Positions 34,593 through 45,208 of a stretch of 64,000 nucleotides of DNA are shown here, in pieces; positions within the stretch are counted from its first letter, which is position 1; every line of letters begins with the position of its first letter. A model generated the notes under the pieces. The model had not been told where the DNA came from. It did not search any database and saw only the letters and a program-made list of their open reading frames with translations. Made by a program: the position numbers and the translations under genes. Source of the DNA: Pseudomonas karstica (GTDB lineage Bacteria > Pseudomonadota > Gammaproteobacteria > Pseudomonadales > Pseudomonadaceae); assembly GCF_009707515.1 (NCBI RefSeq), contig NZ_WLYI01000003.1, positions 235,113-299,112 on the forward strand. The letters run 5' to 3'.

Positions 34593-35657
34593 ATGAGCAC
34601 TTGGCCAGACACCCGAATTCTTGACCTGCTGGGCATTCAGTTGCCGATTATTCAGGCGCCCATGGCCGGCGCCACTGGCCCGGCCATGGTCATCGCCGCC
34701 AGCGCGGCCGGCGCCCTGGGTTCAATGCCGGCTGCGGCGTTGAGCCTCGAGCAATTGCGCGCGGCCTTGACCACCATTCGCCAAGGCAGCACGCGGCCGC
34801 TGAACGTCAATTTCTTTTGCCATCAGCCGCCGCCCGCCGATGCTGAGCGTGATCGCCAGTGGAAAAACCTGCTGGAACCCTACTACCGCGAATTGGGCGC
34901 CGACTTCGATGCGCCAACGCCTGTTTCCAACCGTGCGCCGTTCAATATCGGCGCCTGCGAAGTCGTAGAAGAGTTCCGTCCCGAAGTGGTCAGCTTCCAC
35001 TTCGGCCTGCCGGAAAAATCCCTGTTGGACCGGGTCAAGGCAACCGGTGCAAAGGTGCTGTCGACCGCCACCACCGTCGAAGAGGCCATCTGGCTGGAAC
35101 AACGGGGCTGCGACGCCATCATCGCCATGGGCTATGAAGCCGGCGGTCATCGCGGGATGTTTCTCACCGAGGACCTCAGCAGCCAGATCGGCACCCTGGC
35201 CCTGGTGCCACAGATTGTCGATGCGGTCAGCGTGCCGGTGATCGCAGCCGGCGGGATCGCAGATGCGCGAGGCATCGTGGCAGCCTTCGCCCTGGGGGCA
35301 TCGGCGGTGCAGATCGGCACGGCGTATCTGTTTACCCCCGAAGCCAAGGTGACCCCCTCGCACCACCACGCGTTGCGCAATACCCAGGCCAGTGACACGG
35401 CGCTGACCAACCTGTTCACCGGGCGTCCGGCGCGGGGGATTATCAATCGGGTCATGCGTGAGCTGGGCCCGATCAATCTGAGTGCACCGGCGTTTCCATT
35501 GTCCGGTGGCGCCCTGATGCCGCTCAAGGCCAAGGACGAAGCCGGCTTCAGCAACCTGTGGTCCGGCCAGGCGTTGCGCCTGTGTAAAGACCTTTCGACG
35601 TATGAATTCACCCGAACACTGGCGGTGCAGGCGCTGGAGCAACTCAAAAGAACCTGA
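34593..35657 (+). CDS. Nitronate monooxygenase-like FMN oxidoreductase
   Basis: 354 residues in a TIM barrel of the NPD/2-nitropropane dioxygenase family. Opening LGIQLPIIQAPMAGATGP, then PLNVNFFCHQPP, FHFGLPEKSLLDRVKATGAKV, the class-I catalytic-His loop GYEAGGHRGMF, FMN phosphate-binding VIAAGGIADARGI and GASAVQIGTAYLFTPEA. It oxidises nitronates or serves as an NAD(P)H-flavin enzyme. The ATG at 34593 follows GGAG at 9 bases; a GTG 15 bases earlier is less likely. Confidence 0.92.
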   Translation: MSTWPDTRILDLLGIQLPIIQAPMAGATGPAMVIAASAAGALGSMPAAALSLEQLRAALTTIRQGSTRPLNVNFFCHQPPPADAERDRQWKNLLEPYYRELGADFDAPTPVSNRAPFNIGACEVVEEFRPEVVSFHFGLPEKSLLDRVKATGAKVLSTATTVEEAIWLEQRGCDAIIAMGYEAGGHRGMFLTEDLSSQIGTLALVPQIVDAVSVPVIAAGGIADARGIVAAFALGASAVQIGTAYLFTPEAKVTPSHHHALRNTQASDTALTNLFTGRPARGIINRVMRELGPINLSAPAFPLSGGALMPLKAKDEAGFSNLWSGQALRLCKDLSTYEFTRTLAVQALEQLKRT

Positions 35658-35703
35658 AAGCACACACTCCCAGGGCAACTTTGCACTGTACCGCCGGCGA
35701 CCA

Positions 35704-35731
35704 ACCGCTATATATTCCCGTACATAGCGGT
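35704..35731. promoter_or_regulatory. ModE-type operator upstream of modABC
   Basis: ACCGCTAT, 12 bases, ATAGCGGT: a perfect 8-bp dyad. The E. coli modA operator as I remember it is AACGTTAT, 12 bases, ATAACGTT, so arm length, spacer length and the TAT/ATA cores agree. It lies 53 bases before modA. Molybdate-bound ModE would repress here; modE itself is not in the window. Confidence 0.7.
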
Positions 35732-35735
35732 ATAG

Positions 35736-36542
<807 letters not shown>

Positions 36543-37223
36543 ATGCCCCTGTCGAATGCCGACTTTTCCGCAATCTGGCTAACCATCAAGCTGGCATCCC
36601 TGACCACTGCCATTTTGTTGGTCATCGGCACTCCGATCGCCCTATGGCTGTCACGCACCAACTCCTGGTGGCGCGGCCCCATTGGTGCGGTGGTTGCCCT
36701 GCCGTTGGTGCTGCCGCCGACGGTGATTGGCTTCTACCTGCTGGTGAGCATGGGACCTAACGGCTACGTCGGCCAGTTCACCCAATGGCTGGGCCTGGGC
36801 ACCCTGACGTTCAGCTTCGCCGGGTTGGTGATCGGCTCAGTGATCTATTCCATGCCGTTCGTGGTGCAGCCGTTGCAGAACGCCTTCAGTGCCATCGGCA
36901 CTCGCCCGTTGGAAGTCGCGGCAACTTTGCGGGCCAATCCCTGGGACACTTTTTTCAATGTGATCCTGCCTCTGGCTCGCCCAGGTTTTATCACTGCCTC
37001 GGTGCTCGGTTTCGCCCACACTGTCGGTGAGTTCGGTGTGGTCTTGATGATTGGCGGCAATATTCCCGACAAGACCCGCGTGGTCTCGGTGCAGATTTAC
37101 GACCATGTAGAAGCCATGGAGTATGCGCAGGCCCACTGGCTTGCCGCAGCTATGGTGGTATTTTCTTTCCTGGTGTTGCTGGCACTCTACTCCAGCCGTA
37201 AAACCAAGGCAGGCTGGAGTTGA
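36543..37223 (+). CDS. modB: Molybdate ABC transporter permease
   Basis: 226 residues with five to six membrane helices. It has the EAA-type loop [29 protein letters not shown] that contacts ModC, as well as [15 protein letters not shown] and the [20 protein letters not shown] segment typical of ModB. The ATG follows the modA stop directly, so the two are translationally linked. Confidence 0.97.
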   Translation: MPLSNADFSAIWLTIKLASLTTAILLVIGTPIALWLSRTNSWWRGPIGAVVALPLVLPPTVIGFYLLVSMGPNGYVGQFTQWLGLGTLTFSFAGLVIGSVIYSMPFVVQPLQNAFSAIGTRPLEVAATLRANPWDTFFNVILPLARPGFITASVLGFAHTVGEFGVVLMIGGNIPDKTRVVSVQIYDHVEAMEYAQAHWLAAAMVVFSFLVLLALYSSRKTKAGWS

Positions 37224-37228
37224 CGTCG

Positions 37229-38308
37229 ATGATTGAGGTACGCCTGCAACTGAAGTATCCAGGCTTTGCCCTGGACGTTGACCTGCAGTTGCCCGACCGT
37301 GGGGTGACGGCGCTCTATGGTCAGTCCGGCTCCGGCAAAACCACCTGCCTGCGCTGCATCGCCGGCCTGGAACGCGCCAACGACGGCTTCATCCGGATCA
37401 ACGACAACGTGTGGCAAGACAGTCGCCAAAACGTGTTCGTGCCGCCCCATAAGCGCGCCTTGGGCTATGTCTTTCAAGAGGCCAGTCTGTTTCCCCATAT
37501 GTCGGTGTTGGCCAACCTGCAATTCGGCCTCAAGCGCATTCCTCGGCAACAACGCCGGGTGGACATGGCCCAAGCCACCGAGCTGCTGGGTATCGGCCAT
37601 CTGCTGGAGCGCTATCCGCAGTACCTTTCCGGCGGCGAACGTCAGCGCGTCGGCATTGCCCGCGCCCTGCTCACCAGCCCGCAACTGCTATTGATGGACG
37701 AACCCCTGGCGGCGCTGGACAGCAAACGCAAAAGTGAGATCCTGCCTTATCTCGAACACCTGCATGACGAGCTGGAGATTCCGTTGCTGTACGTCAGCCA
37801 TGCCCAGGATGAAGTGGCGCGGCTGGCGGATCACATTGTCGTGCTCAGTAACGGCAAGGCCCTGGCCAGCGGTCCCATTGGCGAAACCCTGGCGCGACTC
37901 GACCTGCCACTGGCCCTGGGTGACGACGCTGGCGTGGTGATCAACGGCACCGTCAGCGCTTATGACGAGCACTATCAGTTGCTCACCTTGCAACTGCCGG
38001 ACAGTCAATTGCAGATGCGGGTGGCCCATGCGCCGTTGGAGAGAGGTAAAGCGCTGCGCTTCAAGGTACAGGCCCGGGACGTCAGCCTCAGCCTGCAGGC
38101 CGAGGAGCACAGCAGTATTCTCAACCGATTGCCGGTGACCGTGGTCCAGGAGATTCCAGCCGACAACAGCGCTCACGTGCTGGTGCGCCTGGACGCCGTC
38201 GGAACGCCCTTACTAGCGCGCATCACGCGGTTTTCCCGAGACCAATTGCAACTGCATCCAGGCCAGATGTTGTGGGCGCAAATCAAGGCGGTGGCGGTAC
38301 TCGCCTGA
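37229..38308 (+). CDS. modC: Molybdate ABC transporter ATP-binding protein
   Basis: 359 residues. Walker [11 protein letters not shown]-loop [15 protein letters not shown], signature [16 protein letters not shown], Walker [13 protein letters not shown] and the H-loop YVSHAQDE, then a C-terminal molybdate-binding TOBE domain (about 290-355). I chose ATG 37229, which has GGAG 9 bases upstream; a TTG at 37220 overlapping the modB stop is also possible. It powers molybdate uptake. Confidence 0.97.
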   Translation: MIEVRLQLKYPGFALDVDLQLPDRGVTALYGQSGSGKTTCLRCIAGLERANDGFIRINDNVWQDSRQNVFVPPHKRALGYVFQEASLFPHMSVLANLQFGLKRIPRQQRRVDMAQATELLGIGHLLERYPQYLSGGERQRVGIARALLTSPQLLLMDEPLAALDSKRKSEILPYLEHLHDELEIPLLYVSHAQDEVARLADHIVVLSNGKALASGPIGETLARLDLPLALGDDAGVVINGTVSAYDEHYQLLTLQLPDSQLQMRVAHAPLERGKALRFKVQARDVSLSLQAEEHSSILNRLPVTVVQEIPADNSAHVLVRLDAVGTPLLARITRFSRDQLQLHPGQMLWAQIKAVAVLA

Positions 38309-38392
38309 CAGTTTGCAATCCTTTGGCACCACCGCGAAGCGCTGCGGTCAATCAAGCATACCGGCTCGATTTGCTGCCAAGGACTTTACGCC

Positions 38393-39421
38393 ATGCCCGA
38401 TCCTGCGTTGCTTGCTGGCCCGCCCCGTGGCCTGCATTACGTTGATGACACCCAACCGGGTATCCGTCGCAAGCCGCTGCGGGGCACGTTTCAGTATTTT
38501 GCTGACGACGGCCAGCGCATCACCGATGTAGATGAAATCCAACGTATCAGTGCCCTGGCGGTCCCGCCGGCCTACACCGATGTATGGATCTGCGCCGACC
38601 CACGCGGCCACCTGCAGGCCACTGGCCGTGACGCCCGGGGACGCAAGCAATACCGCTATCACCCGCGCTGGCGCGAGATCCGTGACAGCGACAAATATTC
38701 ACGGCTGCAGGCATTCGGCAACACCCTGCCGAAACTGCGCAAACAGTTGCAAGCCCAGGTCGCCGAGCCCGGATTCAATCGCGAAAAGGTCCTGGCCACA
38801 GTAATCCTGCTACTGGATGCAACGCTGATCCGCGTCGGCAATACCCAATACGTGCGGGACAATCGCTCCTATGGCCTGACCACCCTGCGCACCCGCCATG
38901 TGGACATCAAGGGCAGCGAGATCCTGTTCCAATTTCGTGGCAAGAGTGGCATCGAACACCGGATCACCGTCAAGGACCGGCGTCTGGCCAATGTGGTGAA
39001 GCGCTGCCTGGAGTTGCCAGGGCAGAACCTGTTTCAATACCTGGATGAAAACAACGAGCGCCATACCGTCAGTTCCACCGACGTCAATGCCTACCTGCAA
39101 AACCTCACGGGGGCTGACTTTACCGCCAAGGACTATCGAACCTGGGCCGGCAGCGTCCTCGCACTCTCGGTGCTGAGGGAACTGGAATGGCAACCGGAGT
39201 CGGATGCCAGGAAACACGTGGTAGCGATGGTAAAAGAAGTTGCCCGGCAACTGGGTAACACACCGCCAGTGTGCCGAAAATGCTATATCCACCCGGCGCT
39301 ACTGGAGCATTTCAGCCTCGGCGAATTGGCCAAGCTGCCCAAGCCACGGGAGCGCAAAGGCTTAAAAGCGGAGGAAGTGGGGCTGGCGATATTCCTCGAA
39401 CAATTGGCTAAAGCTTTGTAG
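38393..39421 (+). CDS. Bacterial DNA topoisomerase IB
   Basis: 342 residues, poxvirus-like type IB topoisomerase. An N-terminal domain has GIRRKPLRGTFQYF and AYTDVWICADPRGHLQATG. The catalytic domain has GRKQYRYHPRWREIRD (first Arg), FRGKSGIEH (Lys), VKDRRLANVVKRC (Arg region), DYRTWAGSVLAL and the likely active Tyr in VCRKCYIHPAL. It relaxes both positive and negative supercoils through a 3'-phosphotyrosine. It stands alone. Confidence 0.93.
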   Translation: MPDPALLAGPPRGLHYVDDTQPGIRRKPLRGTFQYFADDGQRITDVDEIQRISALAVPPAYTDVWICADPRGHLQATGRDARGRKQYRYHPRWREIRDSDKYSRLQAFGNTLPKLRKQLQAQVAEPGFNREKVLATVILLLDATLIRVGNTQYVRDNRSYGLTTLRTRHVDIKGSEILFQFRGKSGIEHRITVKDRRLANVVKRCLELPGQNLFQYLDENNERHTVSSTDVNAYLQNLTGADFTAKDYRTWAGSVLALSVLRELEWQPESDARKHVVAMVKEVARQLGNTPPVCRKCYIHPALLEHFSLGELAKLPKPRERKGLKAEEVGLAIFLEQLAKAL

Positions 39422-39434
39422 GAAAAAACCCCAA

Positions 39435-39575
39435 GTGCGCCCCCCTGACAGAGCCGATGCGGTTAACGATCAATGGGCCCAATGGTTGTCCCATGATCCG
39501 GCATTTCTCGCCGCACTGTGCCCCACCCACTCCCTGAGCTGGCACGCCGAGGGTTGGCGCTTCGAAATTATTTGA
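39435..39575 (+). CDS. Possible 46-residue small protein
   Basis: A GTG-started frame 14 bases after the topoisomerase IB stop, with AGGA about 12 bases upstream. It encodes an ordinary-looking peptide (ADAVNDQWAQWLSHDPAFL, later HSLSWHAEGWRFEII) with five Trp. The codon use is normal for this genome. It could be a real small gene or the remnant of a larger one. I do not recognise a family. Confidence 0.35.
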   Translation: MRPPDRADAVNDQWAQWLSHDPAFLAALCPTHSLSWHAEGWRFEII

Positions 39576-39657
39576 CTGGCGTGCCCCAAGTCATTGCAGG
39601 CAGGACAAAAGCCCCCTACGGTAATGACCGGATAATCTCATCGAAGAGCCCGATCCC

Positions 39658-40362
39658 ATGTTGCCTTCATCCCTCAAACCTTACGCCAACCCCACATTGC
39701 TGCATCGACACAAATGGCGTGGTCGAGTCGGGCTGATACTGGTGGCCAGTCTGTCGGTACTGGCAGGTATGACCGATGCCATCGGCTTCATGGCCAGCGG
39801 TGACTTTGTGTCGTTCATGAGCGGTAACACCACGCGCCTGGCAGTGGCGATCAGCGATGGTGACCTGGGCTTGACGGGGCGCCTGACCCTGCTGGTGGCA
39901 ACGTTTATCGCCGGGAATGCCCTGGGCGTTATCATCAGTCGGATCAGCAAACGCCACGCCCTGCCGTTGCTGCTGTGCATCGCCACCTTGTTGTGCGGCG
40001 CGGCGGCCTGGCCTTTCGTCGATCAGTTACCGGCCTTGCTGGCCGCGATCATTGCCATGGGCATGCTCAATGCAGCGGTTGAGGAGGTCAATGGCCTACC
40101 GGTCGGACTGACTTACGTCACGGGGGCGCTATCACGTTTCGGCCGTGGGTTGGGGCGATGGATACTGGGGGAGCGTCGCAATGGCTGGCGGGTGCAACTG
40201 ATTCCCTGGGCCGGAATGTTCGTGGGGGCGGTGATCGGTGCGTTGCTGGAGCAGCGGATGGGGATTCACGCGCTGCTGGTCAGCGGCCTGCTGGCAGCGT
40301 TTTTGGGGCTGGTGTCGCTGATGATCCCGCACCGTTGGCACTTGGGGTATATGCCCCGCTGA
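39658..40362 (+). CDS. DUF1275 (YoaK-type) membrane protein
   Basis: 234 residues with six predicted helices. The signature region GMTDAIGFMASGDFVSFMSGNTTRLAV and the later GLPVGLTYVTGALSRFGRGLG mark the DUF1275/YoaK family, inner-membrane proteins of unknown transport function. It has its own start after a short spacer; no operon partner is evident. Confidence 0.92.
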   Translation: MLPSSLKPYANPTLLHRHKWRGRVGLILVASLSVLAGMTDAIGFMASGDFVSFMSGNTTRLAVAISDGDLGLTGRLTLLVATFIAGNALGVIISRISKRHALPLLLCIATLLCGAAAWPFVDQLPALLAAIIAMGMLNAAVEEVNGLPVGLTYVTGALSRFGRGLGRWILGERRNGWRVQLIPWAGMFVGAVIGALLEQRMGIHALLVSGLLAAFLGLVSLMIPHRWHLGYMPR

Positions 40363-40509
40363 ATCAACCGAAAAAGGTGCCCACCCGACATTACGGCCTC
40401 GACGTCCCTGTACTGGTAAAGAGCCTGAATGTCGGGCGAGCATAAGAATCTTAAGGCAATGCCCGGGGACTGTCCGCCGGGAATTTCTGAAAAAAACTGA
40501 AGTAGCGTC

Positions 40510-40863
40510 TTACAGACAAGTCGCCAAAGCGGCCAGGCGACGCTTGGCCGCCCAATTATCTTCGGCAGCGTAATAATTGACGGTGCTCGCTTTACCTGCA
40601 TTCAGCACATCGACGAAGTAATCACCCGCGGTGGTATAGATCGTATAACCGCCAGCCTGCGCAGGCTCCATGAAGCCGCCGGCATCGACACCGAACACCG
40701 CCTCGTCCTGCCAGCCGAACTGCACGCACTGTGCAACCACCAGGGCTGCCTTGTCCGAAGCCAGGGTTTTGTATGGCGTCCCGGAGCGCGCCTCTTTCAT
40801 CTTCGATCCCGCACAACCGGCCAGCGATGCCAGTACCAACGCGCCTATCACCACCATCCGCAT
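40510..40863 (-). CDS. Lipoprotein of unknown function
   Basis: 117 residues: signal MRMVVIGALVLASL with lipobox LAGC (lipidated at Cys17). The mature part holds YKTLASDKAALVVAQCVQFGW and a YTIYTTAGDYFVDVLN strand pair, ending in ATCL. Two mature Cys may pair. ATG 40863 is chosen for the signal peptide, with AAGGAA upstream. Similar small lipoproteins are common in Pseudomonas, but I cannot name the family. Confidence 0.78.
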   Translation of the reverse strand: MRMVVIGALVLASLAGCAGSKMKEARSGTPYKTLASDKAALVVAQCVQFGWQDEAVFGVDAGGFMEPAQAGGYTIYTTAGDYFVDVLNAGKASTVNYYAAEDNWAAKRRLAALATCL

Positions 40864-40983
40864 ACCATTGCTTCCTTGGAAAAAATCCGACTGTACCACT
40901 GGTTTCGACGTGACAGGCGACACCCACTGTTTATTGCGTCACCCTGTGACCTACCTGAAAACCTGTTTTTATCCGGAACCCCC

Positions 40984-41223
40984 ATGACACCCAATGCCGA
41001 GCGCTACAACCCTTCCACCGACTACGCCGACAAACTGATCAGCCGCATCGGCCAGACGCCATCTTGGATTGCCAAGCGCATTGGCGTGACCGACAAGCGC
41101 ATCCGTTACATCCTTGATGGCGAACGTACGGTCAAGGGCGAAACCACTGCGATCCAAATGACCTACACCGAACAGTTTGCCCTGGAATGCCTGGCGGCCG
41201 AAGCTCAGGCCAACAAGAAGTAA
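40984..41223 (+). CDS. Small putative DNA-binding protein
   Basis: 79 residues, MTPNAERYNPSTDYADKLIS, with a helix-turn-helix-like stretch GQTPSWIAKRIGVTDKRIRYILDGER (about 22-48) followed by a helix YTEQFALECLAAEAQ. This looks like a minimal Cro/XRE-type domain. No partner gene is obvious. ATG 40984 follows GGAA about 9 bases upstream. Confidence 0.7.
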   Translation: MTPNAERYNPSTDYADKLISRIGQTPSWIAKRIGVTDKRIRYILDGERTVKGETTAIQMTYTEQFALECLAAEAQANKK

Positions 41224-41375
41224 ATCGGCACTGACAGCCGGGTAGACAATCGCGCGTGGCCCGATATTGCCCGCGCTTACCTCCCATCCTGGCGATTACG
41301 GATCAGGCCCTACACGCCAGGGATGGCAGCAAACACGGGAGGAGAAAGCGTTCGGGCCCAGAACAACCAGGATAG

Positions 41376-42560
41376 CTACCCGCGAGCCACTCCTTGCCCA
41401 TACCGGTAAATGGCCAGGCAATAACCCCCCAGCGCCAACGCTGCCAGCAACCCGCCCGCCGCACCGATATACGCAAAACCAAACTGCCCGCCGACCCAAC
41501 TCCCCAACAACGCCCCGCCACCGATGCCGATGTTGTAGATTCCGGAAAACATCGCCATGGCCACATCCGTTGCATCAGGGGCCAGCACCAGCACCTTGGA
41601 TTGCAGCGCCAAGCCGAAAGCCATGATCGCCATGCCCCAGAACACACTCAGGATCACCAGGTAAGACACCCCGCCGCTCAACGGCAGCAACAACGCCAGG
41701 CACAAGGTGAGCACAGTCACGGCGGTGATCAGGAAGCGATGGGGATTGAAGCGGTGCAGCAGGCTGAACAGCAGCGACCCGATAATACCCGCCCCGCCAA
41801 ACACCAAAAGGACCAGGGTCACAGTATTGCCACTCATGCCTGCGACGCCTTCGACGAAGGGCTCGATATAGCTGTAGGCGGTAAATTGTGCAGTGACCAC
41901 CAAGGCGGTCAGCACATAGAGCGCCACCAGGGCTGGGCGCTTGAACAGCATCGGCAGGCTCCTGAGGGAGCCGGAGTTCTGGCTCGGCAGCAACGGCAAG
42001 GTCCGCGCCAGCCAGAACACCAGGCCCGCGGCGAAGGCGGCGATGACGATAAAGGTGCTGCGCCAGCCCATGGCTTCGCCCAACAGACGCCCCAAGGGAA
42101 TACCCAGCACCATCGCCAGGGAAGTGCCGGTTGCCAGCAAACCCAGGGCCTGTACCTGCTTGCCTTCCGGCGCCAGGCGTACGGCCAGGGAAGCGGTGAT
42201 GGACCAGAACAACGCATGGGACAGCGCAATGCCGATGCGACTGACCATCAGCATGCCGAAACTGGTGGCCATGCTGGAAAGCACATGGCTGACAATGAAC
42301 ATGGCGAACAACACAATCAACAACTTGCGCCGCTCGACGTTACGGGTCAGCAGCATGACTGGCAACGAGGTCAGGGAAACGACCCAGGCATAAATGGTGA
42401 GCATCAGCCCGACCCGCGCAATGGGCAGGTCAAAGCTGGCGCCGATGGCGCTGAGCAGGCCCACCGGGACGAATTCGGTGGTATTGAAGACAAAGGCGGC
42501 CAAGGCCAGTGCGATGACAGGCTGCCAGTTGGCCTGGGGTGTAGCCGCTGAAATAGTCAT
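41376..42560 (-). CDS. sotB: Sugar efflux MFS transporter, SotB-like
   Basis: 394 residues with twelve helices. Near the start [21 protein letters not shown] is the SotB/YdeA and arabinose-efflux signature, then [28 protein letters not shown] and [18 protein letters not shown]. SotB exports arabinose and isopropyl-galactoside-like sugars by proton antiport. It stands alone. Confidence 0.92.
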   Translation of the reverse strand: MTISAATPQANWQPVIALALAAFVFNTTEFVPVGLLSAIGASFDLPIARVGLMLTIYAWVVSLTSLPVMLLTRNVERRKLLIVLFAMFIVSHVLSSMATSFGMLMVSRIGIALSHALFWSITASLAVRLAPEGKQVQALGLLATGTSLAMVLGIPLGRLLGEAMGWRSTFIVIAAFAAGLVFWLARTLPLLPSQNSGSLRSLPMLFKRPALVALYVLTALVVTAQFTAYSYIEPFVEGVAGMSGNTVTLVLLVFGGAGIIGSLLFSLLHRFNPHRFLITAVTVLTLCLALLLPLSGGVSYLVILSVFWGMAIMAFGLALQSKVLVLAPDATDVAMAMFSGIYNIGIGGGALLGSWVGGQFGFAYIGAAGGLLAALALGGYCLAIYRYGQGVARG

Positions 42561-42742
42561 TTAGAACTCTAGGATGATCAAGCAAGCCGGTGACTCGACT
42601 TCCCCATGGGCAGGGACATCGTTAAAGACAGCGGTACAGATTGGATAATAGCGCAACGAAAAAAGAGGCCGAAGCCTCTATTTCCACTGCCAACGATAAA
42701 TGTCGGACTCAAGAATGGGTAGCAAAATCTGTCAGGGCAAGG

Positions 42743-43741
42743 TCAAGGATCTACCTGCCCCATCAGCTCGGGAATAGACTCCGGCCGCCTGGCATAACGT
42801 TGCGCCAACGCCGCGCACACCATCAACTGAATCTGGTGAAACAACATCAACGGCAGGATCAGCACGCCCATGGTCGCCCCGGCAAACAGCACCTGGGCCA
42901 TGGGCACACCGGTGGCCAGGCTTTTCTTCGAACCGCAAAACAAGATGGTAATGCGATCCTCCTGATTGAAGCCGAAGGCCTTGCCCAGCACCGTCGACGC
43001 CACCAGCACCAGCGCCAGCAGCACGCAACAGGCGACCACCAGCCCGCCCAACTCCCATAGGGGGATCTGGTGCCAGACACCCTCGTTCACCGCTTCGCTG
43101 AACGCGCCATAGACCACCAGCAGGATCGAGCCCTGGTCGACAAATTTCAGCCAGGCCTTGTTGCGGCCAATCCAATGACCAATCCAGCGACGGGCGATCT
43201 GCCCGGCAATAAACGGCAGCAGCAATTGCACGCTGATTTTCAGGATCGCATCGACAGTGGAGCCGCTGTCACCATGCACGTTGAGTAGCAGGGTCACCAG
43301 CAAGGGGGTAAGGAAGATGCCGAACAGGCTGGACGCTGCCGCGCTGCAAATCGCTGCCGGGATATTGCCCCGGGCCAGGGAAGTAAAGGCAATCGCCGAT
43401 TGCACAGTGGCCGGCAGCGCACAGAGGTAGAGCATGCCCATGTACAGGTCGTTGCCGATCAGCGGTGACAGCAGCGGTTTGAGGGCCAGGCCCAACAGTG
43501 GAAACAGCACAAAGGTCAGGCTGAACACCAGCAAATGCAGGCGCCAGTGGCCGGCACCAACGACGATGGCCTGGCGCGAGAGTTTGGCGCCGTGGAGGAA
43601 AAACAGCAGGGCAATGGCGAAGTTGGTCAACCAGCCGAAGGCCACCGCGGCTTGACCATCAACAGGCAGCAGCGAGGCGAGGATCACCGTGGCAATCAGG
43701 ATCAGGGTGAAGTTGTCAGGCAAAAAGCGCGGGCGGGTCAT
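42743..43741 (-). CDS. Bile acid:sodium symporter family protein (YfeH-like)
   Basis: 332 residues with about nine to ten helices. ALLFFLHGAKLSRQAIV, LYLCALPATVQSAIAFTSLARGN and FCGSKKSLATGVPMAQVLF are conserved in the YfeH/PF13593 branch. The substrate is unknown. The ATG at 43741 gives MTRPRFLPDNFTL with GGAA upstream. It diverges from the AraC-type gene. Confidence 0.9.
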   Translation of the reverse strand: MTRPRFLPDNFTLILIATVILASLLPVDGQAAVAFGWLTNFAIALLFFLHGAKLSRQAIVVGAGHWRLHLLVFSLTFVLFPLLGLALKPLLSPLIGNDLYMGMLYLCALPATVQSAIAFTSLARGNIPAAICSAAASSLFGIFLTPLLVTLLLNVHGDSGSTVDAILKISVQLLLPFIAGQIARRWIGHWIGRNKAWLKFVDQGSILLVVYGAFSEAVNEGVWHQIPLWELGGLVVACCVLLALVLVASTVLGKAFGFNQEDRITILFCGSKKSLATGVPMAQVLFAGATMGVLILPLMLFHQIQLMVCAALAQRYARRPESIPELMGQVDP

Positions 43742-43828
43742 AAGCAGGATCTTCCAGGGGGTTGCCAAGAGCATCCTGGCAACTTTAACGTAACTGCTGG
43801 TTACCGACTAACGCCAATGAGCCAGTAA

Positions 43829-44617
43829 ATGCCGCCAAAAGGACATGAAAAAGCCATCCGCCGCAGTGTTCCCGGGCTGTCCAGCCTTCCACGACCGGTG
43901 TATGGCCGCACTGAATCACTGCCTAACCGCGCCTTGACCCGCCGCCATAGCCATCCGTGGGTGCAGTTGTCCTATGCGATCTCCGGGGTGCTGGAGATCC
44001 AGACCAGCGCCGGGCGTTTCGTCGCGCCGCCACAACGGGCGGTATGGATACCGGCCGGGATGCCACACCGGGTATTCAGCTCGCCCCATACCGAAATGCG
44101 CAGTTTGTATCTGGACTGCAGCGTCACCGCCTGGGCCGCCGAGCGTTGCCAGGTGTTGGCGGTGAGCAGTTTGTTGCGCGAGTTGATTCGCAGTTTCAGC
44201 GAGTTGCCGGTGGAGTATGCCGAGGACGGCCCCCAGGGTCGGTTGGCCCAAGTGGTGCTGGACCAACTCGCCGCCGCGCCGAAGGTCGACCTGATGCTGC
44301 CGCTGCCCCATGACGCTCGACTGCGGCAGATCTATCGCAGCCTGGACTTGCACCCGGAACAACAAACCACCCTCGGTCAATGGAGCCAGAAACTGGGCGT
44401 CAGCGAGAAAACCCTCAGCCGCCTGTTCCTGAGCGACACCGGCTTGACGTTCAGGGCATGGCGCCAGCGCTTGCGACTGCTGAGCGCCCTGCCCTCGCTG
44501 GAACAAGGCGAACGGGTGACCGATGTAGCGCTGGCCTGTGGCTATGAGTCGACTTCGGCGTTTATTGCCGCATTTCGTCAACAGTTTGCGGCCACGCCAG
44601 GGGAGTTCTTCCATTAG
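43829..44617 (+). CDS. AraC-family transcriptional regulator
   Basis: 262 residues. An N-terminal cupin has RRHSHPWVQLSYAISGVLEIQ and AVWIPAGMPHRV. The C-terminal double HTH has LGQWSQKLGVSEKTLSRLF and VTDVALACGYESTSAFIAAFRQQFAATPGEF. The architecture resembles NimR/YeaM-type local repressors that control a neighbouring exporter. It diverges from the YfeH-like transporter across 87 bases, a likely target. Confidence 0.93.
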   Translation: MPPKGHEKAIRRSVPGLSSLPRPVYGRTESLPNRALTRRHSHPWVQLSYAISGVLEIQTSAGRFVAPPQRAVWIPAGMPHRVFSSPHTEMRSLYLDCSVTAWAAERCQVLAVSSLLRELIRSFSELPVEYAEDGPQGRLAQVVLDQLAAAPKVDLMLPLPHDARLRQIYRSLDLHPEQQTTLGQWSQKLGVSEKTLSRLFLSDTGLTFRAWRQRLRLLSALPSLEQGERVTDVALACGYESTSAFIAAFRQQFAATPGEFFH

Positions 44618-44727
44618 CGCTTATGAAAGCGGCAAGGCTCCTGACGCAAAAAAAACCACCCGGCCCCTGCGACACTGGTATCGTGCCGCGCTTGAAAAAC
44701 AGCCGCAGACTTGCGAGGAATTCGACG

Positions 44728-45159
44728 TTGAACACTGACGAAAAAATGACCGGTGACCTGTTTGAAGTGGACAAACGCCTGTCGCTCAAGCCCGTGGTGG
44801 ACTTCAATCGTTACCTGGAGGCCGCTTTCGGCGCAGGCCCTTGCACCTGTGTGCGCTGTGTCGCTGGCAACGGTGACGAAACCGGTTATGAATTCCAGCA
44901 CACCTTCGACTTCCAGGGCCAAACGGCCAACCGCCGCTTCGCCTCCACCGCTGGCAGCGATGTGCTGTTGATGTTGAAAAAGGTTTGGCTATCCTATACC
45001 AAGGCCGAGCTGCCACTGAGTGGTGTTCTGGCGCTTGAGACACTGAAGGAGTTTGTCGAGCCGCAGTGGCACAAGCGGTTGTTACCGCTGTTGGTGGCCA
45101 GTGGGTTGGTGAAAGACGTTGAAGGAGAGTTGCGGATGCAGCCGCAAGCGGCTGGCTGA
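44728..45159 (+). CDS. Protein of unknown function
   Basis: 143 residues from TTG 44728, chosen because GAGGA lies 8 bases upstream; an ATG 18 bases later is the alternative. It reads (M)NTDEKMTGDLFEVDKRLSL and has a CTCVRC dyad of Cys plus LLMLKKVWLSYTKAELPLSG and a winged-helix-like end (KRLLPLLVASGLVKDVEGELRM). No family recognised. Confidence 0.65.
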   Translation: MNTDEKMTGDLFEVDKRLSLKPVVDFNRYLEAAFGAGPCTCVRCVAGNGDETGYEFQHTFDFQGQTANRRFASTAGSDVLLMLKKVWLSYTKAELPLSGVLALETLKEFVEPQWHKRLLPLLVASGLVKDVEGELRMQPQAAG

Positions 45160-45208
45160 GCATCATCAGTGTGGGCTGGTGGCAACCAAGTCGCTGCCTT
45201 GAACCGCT

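Noticed and set aside
41394..42551. A 385-codon plus-strand frame opposite sotB
   Set aside because: Gln/His-rich composition typical of antisense translation of a membrane protein gene.
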